From an uncultured Eubacteriales bacterium (GTDB taxonomy: Bacteria; Bacillota; Clostridia; Christensenellales; CAG-138): 64,000 nt of DNA. Location of the stretch: contig UQYI01000010.1 of the NCBI GenBank assembly GCA_900545265.1, positions 1-64,000 on the forward strand. The letters are read 5' to 3'. The notes beneath the pieces are model-generated. The model ran no database searches. It had not been told where the DNA came from and saw nothing but the letters and a program-made list of their open reading frames with translations. Shown here piece by piece: positions 7,529-16,858 of the stretch; within the stretch, counting starts at the first letter, position 1, and the number at the start of each line of letters is the position of its first letter. Both the position numbers and the translations under genes were made by a program.

Positions 7529-7840
7529 ATGAACGATACAAAGCGGACAGAAATTTTCAGGGAATTCTATTATGGCGTTGAGTGCGCCGGGGCCCCGCAT
7601 CTTTCCCAAATGCATATTCCCTGGACCGCAAGGACGACGGACGGATATATGTACAGCGACAGCACATGGACGCACTTTGATTCCGGCGGCTTCCGTGAAC
7701 CGGATTGGCTGCGGATCGATCTGACCCGGGAAAACCGAAGCATTGTGCTGGATATATTGAGAAAAATACATGTGCCCGGTGAAATACGGGAGGATTGTGT
7801 GTACGTGTACGGATACCGAACGGATGCTGACTATATATAA
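7529..7840 (+). CDS. Conserved small protein of unknown function
   Basis: 103 aa starting at MNDTKRTEIF. It is rich in Trp, Tyr and Asp (YMYSDSTWTHFDSGGF; DWLRIDLTRENR) with no signal peptide or membrane segment, so likely cytoplasmic. The end (KIHVPGEIREDCVYVYGYR) is well structured and codon use matches the core, which supports a real gene. The open frame extends upstream to 7229 but that part reads as low-quality sequence. I do not recognise the family with confidence. Confidence 0.5.
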   Translation: MNDTKRTEIFREFYYGVECAGAPHLSQMHIPWTARTTDGYMYSDSTWTHFDSGGFREPDWLRIDLTRENRSIVLDILRKIHVPGEIREDCVYVYGYRTDADYI

Positions 7841-7918
7841 TAGCTGCACATCCTGCACGGGCAATCCCTGACTGTAATTCCATAGCCGTTCCGTTACAGA
7901 AAATTCATAATATCCATA

Positions 7919-7949
7919 TTGACCTTAAACTTGAGTTTAATGCTATCAT
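7919..7949 (+). promoter_or_regulatory. MerR-type promoter of the MATE gene
   Basis: TTGACC (7919-7924) and TATCAT (7944-7949) are separated by 19 bp, and the spacer carries the dyad TTAAAC-TTGA-GTTTAA (7925-7940). A long spacer with a central dyad is the hallmark of promoters that MerR-family activators untwist. No MerR gene is in the window. Confidence 0.7.
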
Positions 7950-7987
7950 AATTTTAAAAAGTATGTCGAGGAGGGGGAGCAGAGCGG

Positions 7988-9406
7988 ATGGGACTATTCA
8001 AAACAAAACAAAAAGGAAGCAATGGGGCGGGGAGCAAAGACAGCCATCTGGACATGACCGGCGGCTCCATATGGCGCAATATGGTGGCTTTTGCCGTGCC
8101 GGTGTTTCTGGGGCAGCTGTTTCAGCAGCTTTATAACACGGCAGACAGCATTATCGTGGGCAACTTTTCCGGTAAGGGCGCTCTGGCCGCCGTTTCCAGC
8201 AGCGGCAACCTGATCTTTATGATGACGGGCTTTTTCATGGGCCTGACTTTGGGGGCCGGGGTGGTGATCAGCCGCTATTTCGGCGCCAGGGACTACAAAG
8301 CCATGGAGGCCGCCGTCCATACAAACATTGCTTTCGGGGCAGTTTGCGGGGTGCTCATGTCGGCTCTGGGGTTCTTTCTGGCGCCGCAGATGCTCATACT
8401 CATGAACACACCGGCGGATGTCCTGCCGCTTTCCATCACCTATTTCCGCTTGTATTTCCTGGGCGCCTTCTTCACGCTGATGTATAATACCTGCATGAGC
8501 ATCCTGCGGGCCGTGGGTGACAGCCGCACCCCCCTTTACTACCTGATCTTCTCCTCGGTAGTGAACGTTGTTTTTGACCTTATCTTTGTGGGGCCCCTTC
8601 GCATGGGGGTGGCAGGGGCCGCTATTGCCACGGTCATCAGCCAGGCGGTCAGCGCCGCCATGTGCTTTGCCAAGCTGCTGCGTTCCACCGGCCCGGAGCG
8701 TGTGGTCTTTAAGCGGATCCGCTTTGACGGCCCCATGCTTCACCAGATCGCCGGGCAGGGGCTGCCATCCGGCGTGCAGAACTCCATTATTTCCATTGCC
8801 AATGTGGTGGTGCAGAGCAACATAAATGCCTTTGGTTCCGATGCCATGGCAGGCTGCGGCGCATACGCCAAGGTGGAAGGGTTCGTGTTTCTGCCCATCA
8901 CGGCTTTTACGGCGGCGATCACCACCTTTATCGGGCAGAACCTGGGGGCCAGAGAGTATGAACGGGCAAAGCGCGGCGCACGCTTTGGGATATGCTGCGC
9001 CGTGACGCTGGCAGAGCTTCTGGGTGTGATCCTTTATTTCATTTGCCCCTTTGTCATACGGATATTCAACAACGATCCGGCGGTGGTCGCCATAGGCGTT
9101 TCACAGATGCGCACGGAATGCTTCTTCTTCTTTGCTCTGGCCTTTGCCCATGGCGTTTCCGCCGTTATGCGCGGGGCAGGGCGGGCCCGGATGCCCATGT
9201 TCACCATGCTGGCCTGCTGGTGTATTCTCCGGGTGACCTATATCACGCTGGCGGTGCAGGCGTTCCCGGCGATCGAAACGATTTTCTGGGCGTATCCCAT
9301 AACCTGGGGAACGAGCTGTGTGGTGTTTCTGCTCTATTACCTCAAGGCCGACTGGGTGCACGCTTTCGAGCGGGAAAACGGGCTCCGCACGGCCCCGGGC
9401 AAATAA
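7988..9406 (+). CDS. MATE family multidrug efflux transporter
   Basis: 472 aa, the normal length for a MATE antiporter; 12 membrane helices can be traced. It opens with the family's SIWRNMVAFAVPVFLGQLFQ segment and has the internal pseudo-repeat in the second half (GLPSGVQNSIISIANV). It would export cationic drugs or metabolites in exchange for Na+ or H+ across the membrane. ATG 7988 has GAGGAGGGGG upstream. The dyad-in-spacer promoter suggests drug-inducible control by a MerR-type sensor. Followed by its own terminator. Confidence 0.93.
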   Translation: MGLFKTKQKGSNGAGSKDSHLDMTGGSIWRNMVAFAVPVFLGQLFQQLYNTADSIIVGNFSGKGALAAVSSSGNLIFMMTGFFMGLTLGAGVVISRYFGARDYKAMEAAVHTNIAFGAVCGVLMSALGFFLAPQMLILMNTPADVLPLSITYFRLYFLGAFFTLMYNTCMSILRAVGDSRTPLYYLIFSSVVNVVFDLIFVGPLRMGVAGAAIATVISQAVSAAMCFAKLLRSTGPERVVFKRIRFDGPMLHQIAGQGLPSGVQNSIISIANVVVQSNINAFGSDAMAGCGAYAKVEGFVFLPITAFTAAITTFIGQNLGAREYERAKRGARFGICCAVTLAELLGVILYFICPFVIRIFNNDPAVVAIGVSQMRTECFFFFALAFAHGVSAVMRGAGRARMPMFTMLACWCILRVTYITLAVQAFPAIETIFWAYPITWGTSCVVFLLYYLKADWVHAFERENGLRTAPGK

Positions 9407-9418
9407 AAGATCTGCAGG

Positions 9419-9450
9419 AAAAGCAGCCGTTTTGCGAAGCGGCTGTTTTT
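9419..9450 (+). terminator. Terminator after MATE gene
   Basis: CAGCCG (9424-9429) pairs with CGGCTG (9440-9445), followed by TTTTTATTTT. Confidence 0.8.
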
Positions 9451-9472
9451 ATTTTCCCGGCGGCATGGATCG

Positions 9473-9501
9473 TTGAAAACAGCCCCGTTGCCTGTTATAA
9501 T
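9473..9501 (+). promoter_or_regulatory. Sigma-A promoter
   Basis: TTGAAA (9473-9478), 17-bp spacer, TATAAT (9496-9501), preceding the interrupted membrane-protein gene at 9583. Confidence 0.75.
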
Positions 9502-9582
9502 TTCAACAGGGGCAGCAGATCGGCAAATCGGCGGCTGCCGGGGTCTGATCGCGGCTTTAATGGGGATAAAGGGGGAATATGG

Positions 9583-10014
9583 ATGAAAACGGATAATGGC
9601 TTTACCTACTGGAAGCGTCCATGGTAAAAATGGGCCGTTCTGACGGCGGCGGTTTTGCAGCTCCTGTGCCTGTGGATGAATATCCGGGAATATAACAGCA
9701 TTTCGGCAGCCGGGATTTTAAGTGCTTCCCAATGGACGGAGTATGCGGCGCAAAAAAGCTTTCAATGTGCCTTAAACGGAATGGTGGCAGCCTGTTTTTC
9801 TGGGATCTTTCTGATCGGTATTCTGGTGCATAGTCAAAAAGCCGCCCGGCTTGCAGAGGGGATACTTTTATTGCTTTTGGCATTTGCGTGGGGGGCGGCG
9901 GGGTTTTCCCTGCCTTTGTTTTCACTGAACGGCAGAGGCATATTTGGCGTACTTCTTCTGGTTCTGATGCTGGCGGGCGCAGCTTATGGCCTTTGGCAGT
10001 ACCGGAAAGAATAG
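9583..10014 (+). pseudogene. Small membrane protein gene with an in-frame stop
   Basis: ATG 9583 (GGGGGA upstream) encodes MKTDNGFTYWKRPW, then TAA at 9625-9627, and the same frame continues KWAVLTAAVLQLLCLW through about three further hydrophobic helices to 10014. The intact product would be about 142 aa with four membrane segments. The promoter and ribosome site belong to the upstream half, so the stop probably silences it; an internal TTG (9655) could rescue the rest. Family not recognised. Confidence 0.55.
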
Positions 10015-10180
10015 CTGCGCTCGGAGTGCATCTTCTCCCTCTGCCAGCCGGACATGGCCGGCAGGGGCGGGCGGCTTGCGGGGAGCGGGTTTTTCATGCT
10101 ATACTTTTTGCAGGCTTGCCGGAAAGGCAAAACGGCATGTACAGGGAACAAATATGTTGCAGAAAGGAATTTTGACTGAG

Positions 10181-10918
10181 ATGAATGCAATAATCGAAAG
10201 CTTGTATCAGAGAAAATCCGTAAGAGCATATGAAGACAGAGATATCCCGGAGGAAATGAGAAATCTGATTCTGGAATCGGCCATGCAGGCGCCGTCGGCC
10301 GGCTGTCAGCAGCTGTACACCATTTTGAATATCACGGATCAGGGGCTGAAGGAAAGACTGGCAGAAAGCTGCGACCATCAGCCCTTTATTGCAAAAGCGC
10401 CAATGGTTCTTGTATTTTGCGCAGACTGCAAGAAATGGTATGACGCTTATGAGGAAGCGGGCTGTACGCCGCGGCTTCCGGGGGTGGGCGATCTGATGCT
10501 GGCGGTCACGGATACCGCTATTGCGGCGCAGAATGCAGTGGTGGCAGCGGAAAGCCTGGGGATCGGTTCCTGCTATATCGGCGATATTATGGAAAACTGC
10601 GAGGAACAACGGAGTATTTTGCAGCTTCCGGAGTATGTGTTTCCGGCAGTCATGTTAGTATTCGGCTGGCCGACGGAGCAGCAGAAGCAGCGGCAGAAAC
10701 CGGAGCGGTGCGAACGAAAGTATATCGTCCATGAAAACGCATACCGCAGTATGGACGGACAGGAACTGCGGAAAATGCTGGCACATAAATGCAAAAACCG
10801 TACCTACGAGGAGTGGTGCAGCGCATTCTGCAGCCGCAAGTACAATTCGGATTTTTCAACGGAAATGAGCAGATCGGTAGGAAAATATCTGGACAGTTAT
10901 AAAGCGTACAGCAGATAA
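10181..10918 (+). CDS. Nitroreductase family oxidoreductase
   Basis: 245 aa FMN-dependent nitroreductase/flavin reductase. The N-terminal YQRKSVRAYEDRDIP and MQAPSAGCQQLYT segments are the FMN-phosphate-binding signature; GIGSCYIGDI in the second half is the conserved core. A C-terminal extension of about 50 residues carries several Cys (CKNRTYEEWCSAFCSRKY), which is unusual for a plain nitroreductase and may bind a metal. AAAGGA lies 13 bases upstream of ATG 10181; an earlier ATG at 10154 is possible. Substrate unknown. Confidence 0.85.
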   Translation: MNAIIESLYQRKSVRAYEDRDIPEEMRNLILESAMQAPSAGCQQLYTILNITDQGLKERLAESCDHQPFIAKAPMVLVFCADCKKWYDAYEEAGCTPRLPGVGDLMLAVTDTAIAAQNAVVAAESLGIGSCYIGDIMENCEEQRSILQLPEYVFPAVMLVFGWPTEQQKQRQKPERCERKYIVHENAYRSMDGQELRKMLAHKCKNRTYEEWCSAFCSRKYNSDFSTEMSRSVGKYLDSYKAYSR

Positions 10919-11036
10919 AGGGGCTTCCTGCAGGCTTTGAAAGAATGGGCCATGGATCCTGCGGCAGACGCTGGCAGAGCGCACAGGGGAAGCTTCCGCA
11001 GGGAGCAATCAATCAGAATTCAGGAGGAACAGCAGT

Positions 11037-11228
11037 ATGGATAACAGGATTTTGAAAGGCATTGCGTTGATTCTCTTCGGGATACTCCTTTGCATAAGCG
11101 ATGGGGAAATAAACAGAACTGTTTTGCATAGTGTCAGTGATCTCCCGTTTGCTTTGGCAGGCGTGCTTAGCGGAATAGCCGGGCTTGTAATGGTTTTCAA
11201 GAAAAATCGGAGTGATGCAGGCAAGTAA
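11037..11228 (+). CDS. Small two-helix membrane protein
   Basis: 63 aa, CAGGAGGA upstream. Two hydrophobic helices (ILKGIALILFGILLCI and FALAGVLSGIAGLVMVF) end in a basic tail (KKNRSDAGK). Starts 118 bp after the nitroreductase and 23 bp before the aspartic protease-like gene, so probably part of the same transcript. No family recognised. Confidence 0.6.
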   Translation: MDNRILKGIALILFGILLCISDGEINRTVLHSVSDLPFALAGVLSGIAGLVMVFKKNRSDAGK

Positions 11229-11251
11229 TCTGAAATTAGAGGGAACGGGAA

Positions 11252-12022
11252 ATGCTTAAGATACCATACAAACTTGTTGACGGAATAATTCTTGTTTCCG
11301 TAACAGCCAACGGGAAAGAAGGCTTTTTTGCCTTTGATACAGGCGCTATGGAGACGGCAGTGAACAGAGCATATTTTCCGGAGATCCAGGGAGAGCACAT
11401 TGACGTCGCGAAATTTTCAGAAGGCGTAAAGAAAAGTTCCGCAGATGAAGGTATTTTGGACACCCTGCGCTTTGCAGATGAGGAACGTTCCAATATGCCC
11501 GTTCTGATCATGGATCTGATGTATGTGGAGAACGCGTTGAAACCCGCTATGCCGGACTTAAAGTTTCTTGGAACACTGGGAATCGACGTGATCCAAAGCT
11601 ATACCGTTCTGCTTGACTATAATGCTGCTGAAATCATCCTTGACCCGGAGTACGGCTTTGAAGCCCAAATGGCCGTCCCCATGAGATATGAAAAGCTCCC
11701 CATCATCGAGGTGGAAGCGGCAAACCGGACATGCGACTTTGTTTTAGATACGGGTGCGAGTATCTGTTTGCTGGGGAAAAGTTTTGAGAATGACATACAG
11801 CATATCCCCGGCTCTGAAGCATCCAGCATTGTTACCATTCCGGTCGTCCGTGTGGGTGAAAATGAGTATGAAAGCATCAAGGCTACGATGGCCGATATAA
11901 GCGCAATTAAAGAGAAAGTACCTGTTGAAGGCGTGATCGGCTATCAGGTTTTATCGCCGCAGCGCGCCATTCTGGACTTCAAGAATAATCAGCTTATCCT
12001 GGAAAAGACGCAGAAGCGTTAA
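11252..12022 (+). CDS. Retropepsin-like aspartic protease (clan AA)
   Basis: 256 aa with two half-domains, each carrying the catalytic motif of pepsin/retropepsin enzymes: FDTGA near residue 30 and LDTGAS near 166. Such single-chain bacterial proteins place both aspartates in one fold like pepsin. No signal peptide or membrane segment is visible, so it would act in the cytoplasm. The substrate is unknown; some relatives are annotated only as hypothetical aspartyl proteases. Confidence 0.8.
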   Translation: MLKIPYKLVDGIILVSVTANGKEGFFAFDTGAMETAVNRAYFPEIQGEHIDVAKFSEGVKKSSADEGILDTLRFADEERSNMPVLIMDLMYVENALKPAMPDLKFLGTLGIDVIQSYTVLLDYNAAEIILDPEYGFEAQMAVPMRYEKLPIIEVEAANRTCDFVLDTGASICLLGKSFENDIQHIPGSEASSIVTIPVVRVGENEYESIKATMADISAIKEKVPVEGVIGYQVLSPQRAILDFKNNQLILEKTQKR

Positions 12023-12074
12023 ATATAACCGAGAAACATAAAACAAAATGCAGGCTTAAAATTTGCGGGGCAGA

Positions 12075-12524
12075 AATGGAACTGATAGTAAAGCATTTTC
12101 GGAATTAAGCGCAGAAGAGCTGTTTGAGATATATAAGCTGCGCATTTCCGTATTTGTGGTAGAGCAGAAATGTCCGTATCAGGAAGTGGACGATGCAGAC
12201 CGTGCCGCTTACCATCTTTGGCTAAAGGATGAGGATGGCATCGAAGCATATGCACGGGTACTACCGCGGGGCGTAACTTTTCCAACGGAAGCGATCGGGC
12301 GCGTGATCGCGGTAAAACGCCGCTGCGGACTGGGCAGCAAAATCCTGGAAGCCGCTATCCATACAGCAAAAACAGAGCTTCAGGCAGATACAATCACCAT
12401 TGAAGCGCAGGTGTATGCACGTTCCCTGTATGAGAAGCACGGCTTTCGGCAGACTTCGGAAGAATTTCTGGAAGACGGTATTCCGCACATTCTAATGCAG
12501 TTAGCTCTGCAAATTCAAATTTAA
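12075..12524 (+). pseudogene. ElaA-like GNAT acetyltransferase, probable frameshift
   Basis: From about 12093 the frame encodes a full ElaA-type GNAT protein (AFSELSAEELFEIYKLRISV; VEQKCPYQEVDD; RRCGLGSKILEAA as the acetyl-CoA loop). The natural start appears to be ATG 12075 (MELIVKHF), but a stop follows because the CATTTTCGG run has four T where five would join the frames. In the current sequence only a TTG at 12063 opens the long frame. Likely a broken or slippage-prone gene, or a sequencing error. Confidence 0.65.
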
Positions 12525-12761
12525 AACATTCAAAATCTTAGACTGCCATCACCCGTTAAAGGATGATACTAAAATCCGTTGGAAGCCTTGAAACCAAAGG
12601 GTTTATACCTTAGTCCGTTATATGATTTGCCCTTGTCTCCGCAGCTTATAAGGGCAAAAACAAGGGAAGCAAAAACTGGAAACAGAATGTAGCGGAGTGT
12701 TGGCAGACAAGTGAAATCGTTTGGCTATGCCAGAACTTTACGATACAAGAAGAAAATATAA

Positions 12762-13531
12762 ATGAATATAGATGAAATACTAAAAACAAATAAGCGTTAC
12801 TGGGATACATACGCTGATCTGTGGTTTGGCACTACTGCCCTTCCTGAATATGGCGTACACTTTGTAACCGAGGATGCATTACACTTGTTCGGTGATGTTT
12901 CGGGAAAGAAAATGCTTGAGATTTGCTGTGGCAGCGGTCATTCTCTGAAATATTATGCAGATAGAAATGCCGGAGAATTATGGGGCGTGGATCTTTCTCA
13001 TAAACAGCTTGAAAATGCTAAACGGTATTTGAGTGAAAACGGGTACACGGCTAATTTTATCTGCTCTCCGATGGAAGCTGATATGGATATCCCGAAAGAC
13101 CATTTTGATTTCGTATACTCTATATATGGAATCGGATGGACGACTGATTTGGACGGTACTTTCCGGAAGATTGCATCGTATCTGAAAAAGATGGTATCTT
13201 CATTTTTAGCTGGCATCATACACTCAATTACTGCATTGCCTGGTCTTGCGATGAACGGAAAGATGTGATTCAAAATAATGCCCTGGTGATGAATAAAAGC
13301 TATTTTGATGAGTCTTACTTCAGAATGCCGGTGGACGGCAGTGAGATTCTGCTGTGCAACCGAAAAATATCCACCTACGTCAACGCTTTAGCGAAAGCGG
13401 GATTTGTAATTGAGCAAATGGTTGAGCAGACCGATGAGGCGACAATGCACGCGGAAGGAACTATCAGCGACAAAGCGAAAAAAGCAAAAATGCTGCCCAT
13501 TTCCATTTTGTTTAAAGCAAGAAAGCTATAA
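12762..13531 (+). pseudogene. Class I SAM methyltransferase, frameshifted
   Basis: Residues 1-142 read as a normal Methyltransf_11 protein (motif I LEICCGSGHSLKYYA, post-I WGVDLS). Near 13187 the frame is lost: CTGAAAAAGATGG has five A where six would restore DGIFIFSWHHTLNYC and the downstream frame (13265-13531, ALVMNKSYFDESYFRMP) to about 256 aa. As sequenced it gives two overlapping fragments. Substrate unknown. The same type of homopolymer loss hits several genes in the window. Confidence 0.75.
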
Positions 13532-13645
13532 AAGAGAAAAAGAATCACGATCAATAAGTATCCAGCAAGCGGATTGTTTTTGTCTGAAACGACTTTTCCC
13601 TGTTTCTGTCCATAAGGGCAAAACAAGGAAAAGCACATAAGGGTA

Positions 13646-13670
13646 GGGCATTTAACACGAAAAATGCCCT
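13646..13670. other. Hairpin in gene-free stretch
   Basis: AGGGCATTT pairs with AAATGCCCT. The stretch 13532-13737 holds no gene; the hairpin lacks a T-run. Confidence 0.4.
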
Positions 13671-13737
13671 GAAACATAGGGATTTCAGAGAAAATCATGA
13701 TAAATTCAAATTTGCAAAGGCAGAGGAGCATGGAAAT

Positions 13738-14352
13738 ATGGTCGATAAAAAATATTATGAAAAACTCGGTGGCTTCGCTTATCTCCTGAGCGAACTGAAC
13801 AAGAAGATCGGCAGGGAACAGACGGATATTCTGGTGAACGATGCGGTAAAGCTTTGCAACGAATTGTGCGGCAAATATAAAGACCTGCCTGAAAAGGAAA
13901 GGATACATACGGAACGGATGATTTTCCCGAGAGCGGCCATTTATCTGCAGATGATCCGATATATCCCACGGGAAGAAGCCATAGCTCTGATAGAAGAATC
14001 CGTAAGAATAGGGGTAGAGCCTGATCGGAAGCGTCTGCATACTGCAACGAAGATTCCCTTCATCCGCCCTCTTTTCTTTAAGATTTTCCACAAGATGATC
14101 GGCACTATGTTCAGCGGAGATGCAGGTTTCAAATTCGAAGAAATTGAATCCGACAGCAGGCGTTACAGGGTCAATGTTCTGCAGTGCCCCTATATGAAGT
14201 ATTGCCAATTGCTGGGCTGCAAAGAGCTGACGGGCACTTTCTGCCTGAGCGATGACCGTGTCTATGGAGACATGTGCGGCATCATCTTTGAGCGGCAGGG
14301 CACGATAGGGCGCGGCAGCGACAAATGCGATTTTTATTTTTACAGGAATTAG
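13738..14352 (+). CDS. L-2-amino-thiazoline-4-carboxylate hydrolase family protein
   Basis: 204 aa, ATG 13738 with AGAGGAG nine bases upstream. The C-terminal half carries the ATC_hydrolase signature: CPYMKYCQLLGCKEL, FCLSDDRVYGDMCG and GTIGRGSDKCDFYF, with five conserved Cys. The founding enzyme opens the thiazoline ring on the way to cysteine; most family members, including this one, have no proven substrate. It sits among other small-molecule-modifying genes. Confidence 0.8.
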   Translation: MVDKKYYEKLGGFAYLLSELNKKIGREQTDILVNDAVKLCNELCGKYKDLPEKERIHTERMIFPRAAIYLQMIRYIPREEAIALIEESVRIGVEPDRKRLHTATKIPFIRPLFFKIFHKMIGTMFSGDAGFKFEEIESDSRRYRVNVLQCPYMKYCQLLGCKELTGTFCLSDDRVYGDMCGIIFERQGTIGRGSDKCDFYFYRN

Positions 14353-14502
14353 CGGCATGTGGATCTGCTGGAAACAGAAGTGATTGTGCGCAGTGCCGGA
14401 GGCCCGGAATCTGTTTGGGATTAAAAGAACTTCCATGGAGCTGCATCCGATGCGGTTCGCGTCTTGGTACACAGGCATTTTATTTGCGAAGGAGGTTTGT
14501 TT

Positions 14503-14982
14503 ATGATTTTTTGGATCGAATGTATTGTCGCCTGCGCCTTATTTACTGCCATGCTGGAAATCATGTGCGCAAAGCGGAGAGAGATCTTTACGAATGATTA
14601 TCCGCCCATTGTGACAGATAAGCTGCGCAGCTTGAACCTGGTTGCGGAAAAGCCGCCAGCCAAAAAGAGCAACATAATCCGTAAATCCATAGCGATCATT
14701 ATTTATGCGGTGTTATTTGCCCTCGTTCTGCGGTTTATTAACGGCATTACCACATTCTTAGACGCCGCAGTGACCGCATATCTTTTGTGGCTTGTGGTGG
14801 ATTGGTATGACTTTTTAGTGGTGGACATTCTAATGGCTCAATTGGATAAGTTCTATAAAATGGCCAAGGTCAGTCCGATAGAAAAATCCGCTGTCTGGTT
14901 TCATTGCAAGGCCAGTTTAAGGGGCATGATCATCGGGCTTGTATTTGCGCCTGTTGTGGGCCTTATTGTAATGTGGCTGTAA
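14503..14982 (+). CDS. Integral membrane protein of unknown function
   Basis: 159 aa, ATG 14503 chosen because GGAGG lies upstream. Four membrane helices: about 1-22, 70-90 (IIYAVLFALVLRFI), 95-118 (FLDAAVTAYLLWLVVDWYDF) and 135-159. A cytosolic Lys/Pro-rich stretch (AEKPPAKKSNIIRK) separates the first two. Ends 34 bp before the EFR1 ferredoxin gene. No function can be assigned. Confidence 0.65.
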   Translation: MIFWIECIVACALFTAMLEIMCAKRREIFTNDYPPIVTDKLRSLNLVAEKPPAKKSNIIRKSIAIIIYAVLFALVLRFINGITTFLDAAVTAYLLWLVVDWYDFLVVDILMAQLDKFYKMAKVSPIEKSAVWFHCKASLRGMIIGLVFAPVVGLIVMWL

Positions 14983-15016
14983 GGCATTAAACTTCAGTTT
15001 GCGGAGGTGATCACAC

Positions 15017-15775
15017 ATGGTTTTATGCTTTTCCGGGACAGGCAACAGCCGTTATATGGCAAGGCGGATCGCAGAAGGGCTGCAGGATGAAATAACAGAT
15101 CTGAACGCGAAAATCAAGGCGAATGATAATTCGCCGATACGGACGGAGCGTGACGTGATCGTTGTGGCTCCCACGTATGCCTGGCGTATTCCGCGGATCG
15201 TAGAGGATTGGCTTTCTAAAACGGAGCTGGCCGGTGCGGAACGTATGTGGTTTGTGATGGACTGCGGCAGCGAGATCGGTAATGCGGCAAAATATAATCG
15301 GCGGCTTGCGGACCAAAAGCATCTGCGCTATATGGGCACGGCGCAGATCGTCATGCCGGAAAACTACATTGCCATGTTTGGGGTGCCGCAGACAGAGGAA
15401 GCCAGAAAAATCGTGGAGAAAGCGGAGCCGGGTATTGACGCCGCCATTGCGCGCATCCGGGCGGGGCGATCTTTTGCTGCTCCCCGGAACAATTTTTATG
15501 ACCGCATTGTGAGCGGCCCGGTAAACCCCGTGTTTTATCGGCTTTTTGTTAAATCTTCCCCGTTTCATGCGAATGATGCCTGTATCGGCTGCGGGCGGTG
15601 TGTGAAAAACTGCCCGATGAACTGCATCAGGCTTGAAAACGGAAAACCCATATGGGGGAAAGGATGCACCCATTGCATGGCCTGTATCTGCTACTGCCCG
15701 GCAGAAGCGATCGAGTACGGAAAGAAGAGCATCGGAAAACCGCGGTATCACTTTGAGCAATTAAAGCGCAGGTGA
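15017..15775 (+). CDS. EFR1-family flavodoxin-ferredoxin fusion
   Basis: 252 aa. The N-terminal domain starts with an FMN-phosphate loop (FSGTGNSRYMA) as in flavodoxins. The C-terminus carries two 4Fe-4S clusters: CIGCGRCVKNCPMNC and CTHCMACICYCP. Such EFR1 proteins are thought to pass electrons between low-potential carriers and an unknown partner in anaerobes. GGAGGTGATC precedes ATG 15017. Confidence 0.88.
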   Translation: MVLCFSGTGNSRYMARRIAEGLQDEITDLNAKIKANDNSPIRTERDVIVVAPTYAWRIPRIVEDWLSKTELAGAERMWFVMDCGSEIGNAAKYNRRLADQKHLRYMGTAQIVMPENYIAMFGVPQTEEARKIVEKAEPGIDAAIARIRAGRSFAAPRNNFYDRIVSGPVNPVFYRLFVKSSPFHANDACIGCGRCVKNCPMNCIRLENGKPIWGKGCTHCMACICYCPAEAIEYGKKSIGKPRYHFEQLKRR

Positions 15776-15815
15776 TCCGCTGCAATATGAGCGGAAAGCT
15801 GCAAAGGAGGCTGAA

Positions 15816-16349
15816 ATGATCGAAATCCGGGTAATTGATGCACAGCATAGCGCAGACGTCTGCCTTCCGAATGAGCCGTTCAAACTGTTCGGAAAAATTG
15901 TTCCGTCATACAACGGCACAAGCTGGACGTATGAACTGCGCCGCTTCGACCCGGAAAACGTTACGGAAATGTGCTTTCCGGATGCGCATTATGAGTACGG
16001 CTCCATGACGGACAGTATCTTTCTAGGCGCCTATGATGACGATACATGCGTGGGGCTGGCGATCCTCCAACCAGGTTTTTTCAAGTATATGTATCTGTAC
16101 GACCTGAAGGTGAGCAGGGAATACCGCGGCCATCATATCGGGCAGAGGCTGATACAAAAATCAAAGGAGATTGCTGTACAAAACGGCTACTGCGGGCTTT
16201 ACACACAGGGACAGGACAATAATCCGGGGGCCTGTCTGTTTTATCTGCATTCCGGTTTTTATATCGGCGGGCTGGATACGAATGTGTACCGCCACACGAA
16301 ACAGGAAGGGAAAGCGGATATACTTTTTTATTGCGAGGCTGACCGGTAG
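15816..16349 (+). CDS. GNAT acetyltransferase, streptothricin-acetyltransferase-like
   Basis: 177 aa GNAT enzyme. The acetyl-CoA loop is VSREYRGHHIGQRLI; downstream TQGQDNNPGACLFYLHSGF and IGGLDTNVYRH match the layout of SatA/Sat4, which acetylate the beta-lysine of streptothricin. Sequence similarity is a suggestion only: other family members modify different amines. AAAGGAGG precedes ATG 15816. Confidence 0.75.
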   Translation: MIEIRVIDAQHSADVCLPNEPFKLFGKIVPSYNGTSWTYELRRFDPENVTEMCFPDAHYEYGSMTDSIFLGAYDDDTCVGLAILQPGFFKYMYLYDLKVSREYRGHHIGQRLIQKSKEIAVQNGYCGLYTQGQDNNPGACLFYLHSGFYIGGLDTNVYRHTKQEGKADILFYCEADR

Positions 16350-16795
16350 GTTCCGGCCCGCAGGGGGCATGCAGCGGATTCGGCAGGCGAATACAAATCA
16401 ACGGAGATAAGGCGAACAAGCGGTGCCGGCAGAAACAGAGAATGTATATACAGTCATTGGAACCGGGCGGCGCACAGGCATTTTCTCAAATGGCGAAAGA
16501 AGGATATCAATGACGATGAAGCGCAGCTGCCCCGTTTTGATGAAATCACAGCGTGAGGAAGCTTCCGCTTTACAAAGCCACAGCAGGAGCCTGGCCGCCC
16601 ACCGGTATGCCGGGCTCCTGCTGATTCTGGCGTCCTTTACGGTAGCAGGGCATACAGGAGGGCGCAGGGCAATGTATGTGCCGCCGGAAAAGAGCGGCCG
16701 GGCATTTTATAATTCCGGCTTATACACAGGTCTTTCTGCATTTCTTCCGGCCGGAGCTATCGGATATGGCGGCTTGACTGCCTGCCGGGCAGGAA
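16350..16795. other. Gene-poor stretch
   Basis: An open frame exists at 16423-16836 but its N-terminal half reads as random sequence and it has no ribosome site. A hydrophobic segment (RYAGLLLILASFTVAG) could be the remnant of a membrane protein. Nothing else recognised. Confidence 0.3.
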
Positions 16796-16824
16796 TTGCA
16801 TTGGGTCGGTGCCTGTGGTATACT
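16796..16824 (+). promoter_or_regulatory. Sigma-A promoter
   Basis: TTGCAT (16796-16801), 17-bp spacer, TATACT (16819-16824), 35 bp before the zinc-ribbon gene. Confidence 0.6.
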
Positions 16825-16858
16825 GTTGCTGCATAAACAATCAAGATAAGGATATACC

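Noticed and set aside
16423..16836. 137-codon plus-strand gene
   Set aside because: No ribosome site, poor codon character and no family; at best a remnant of a membrane protein.
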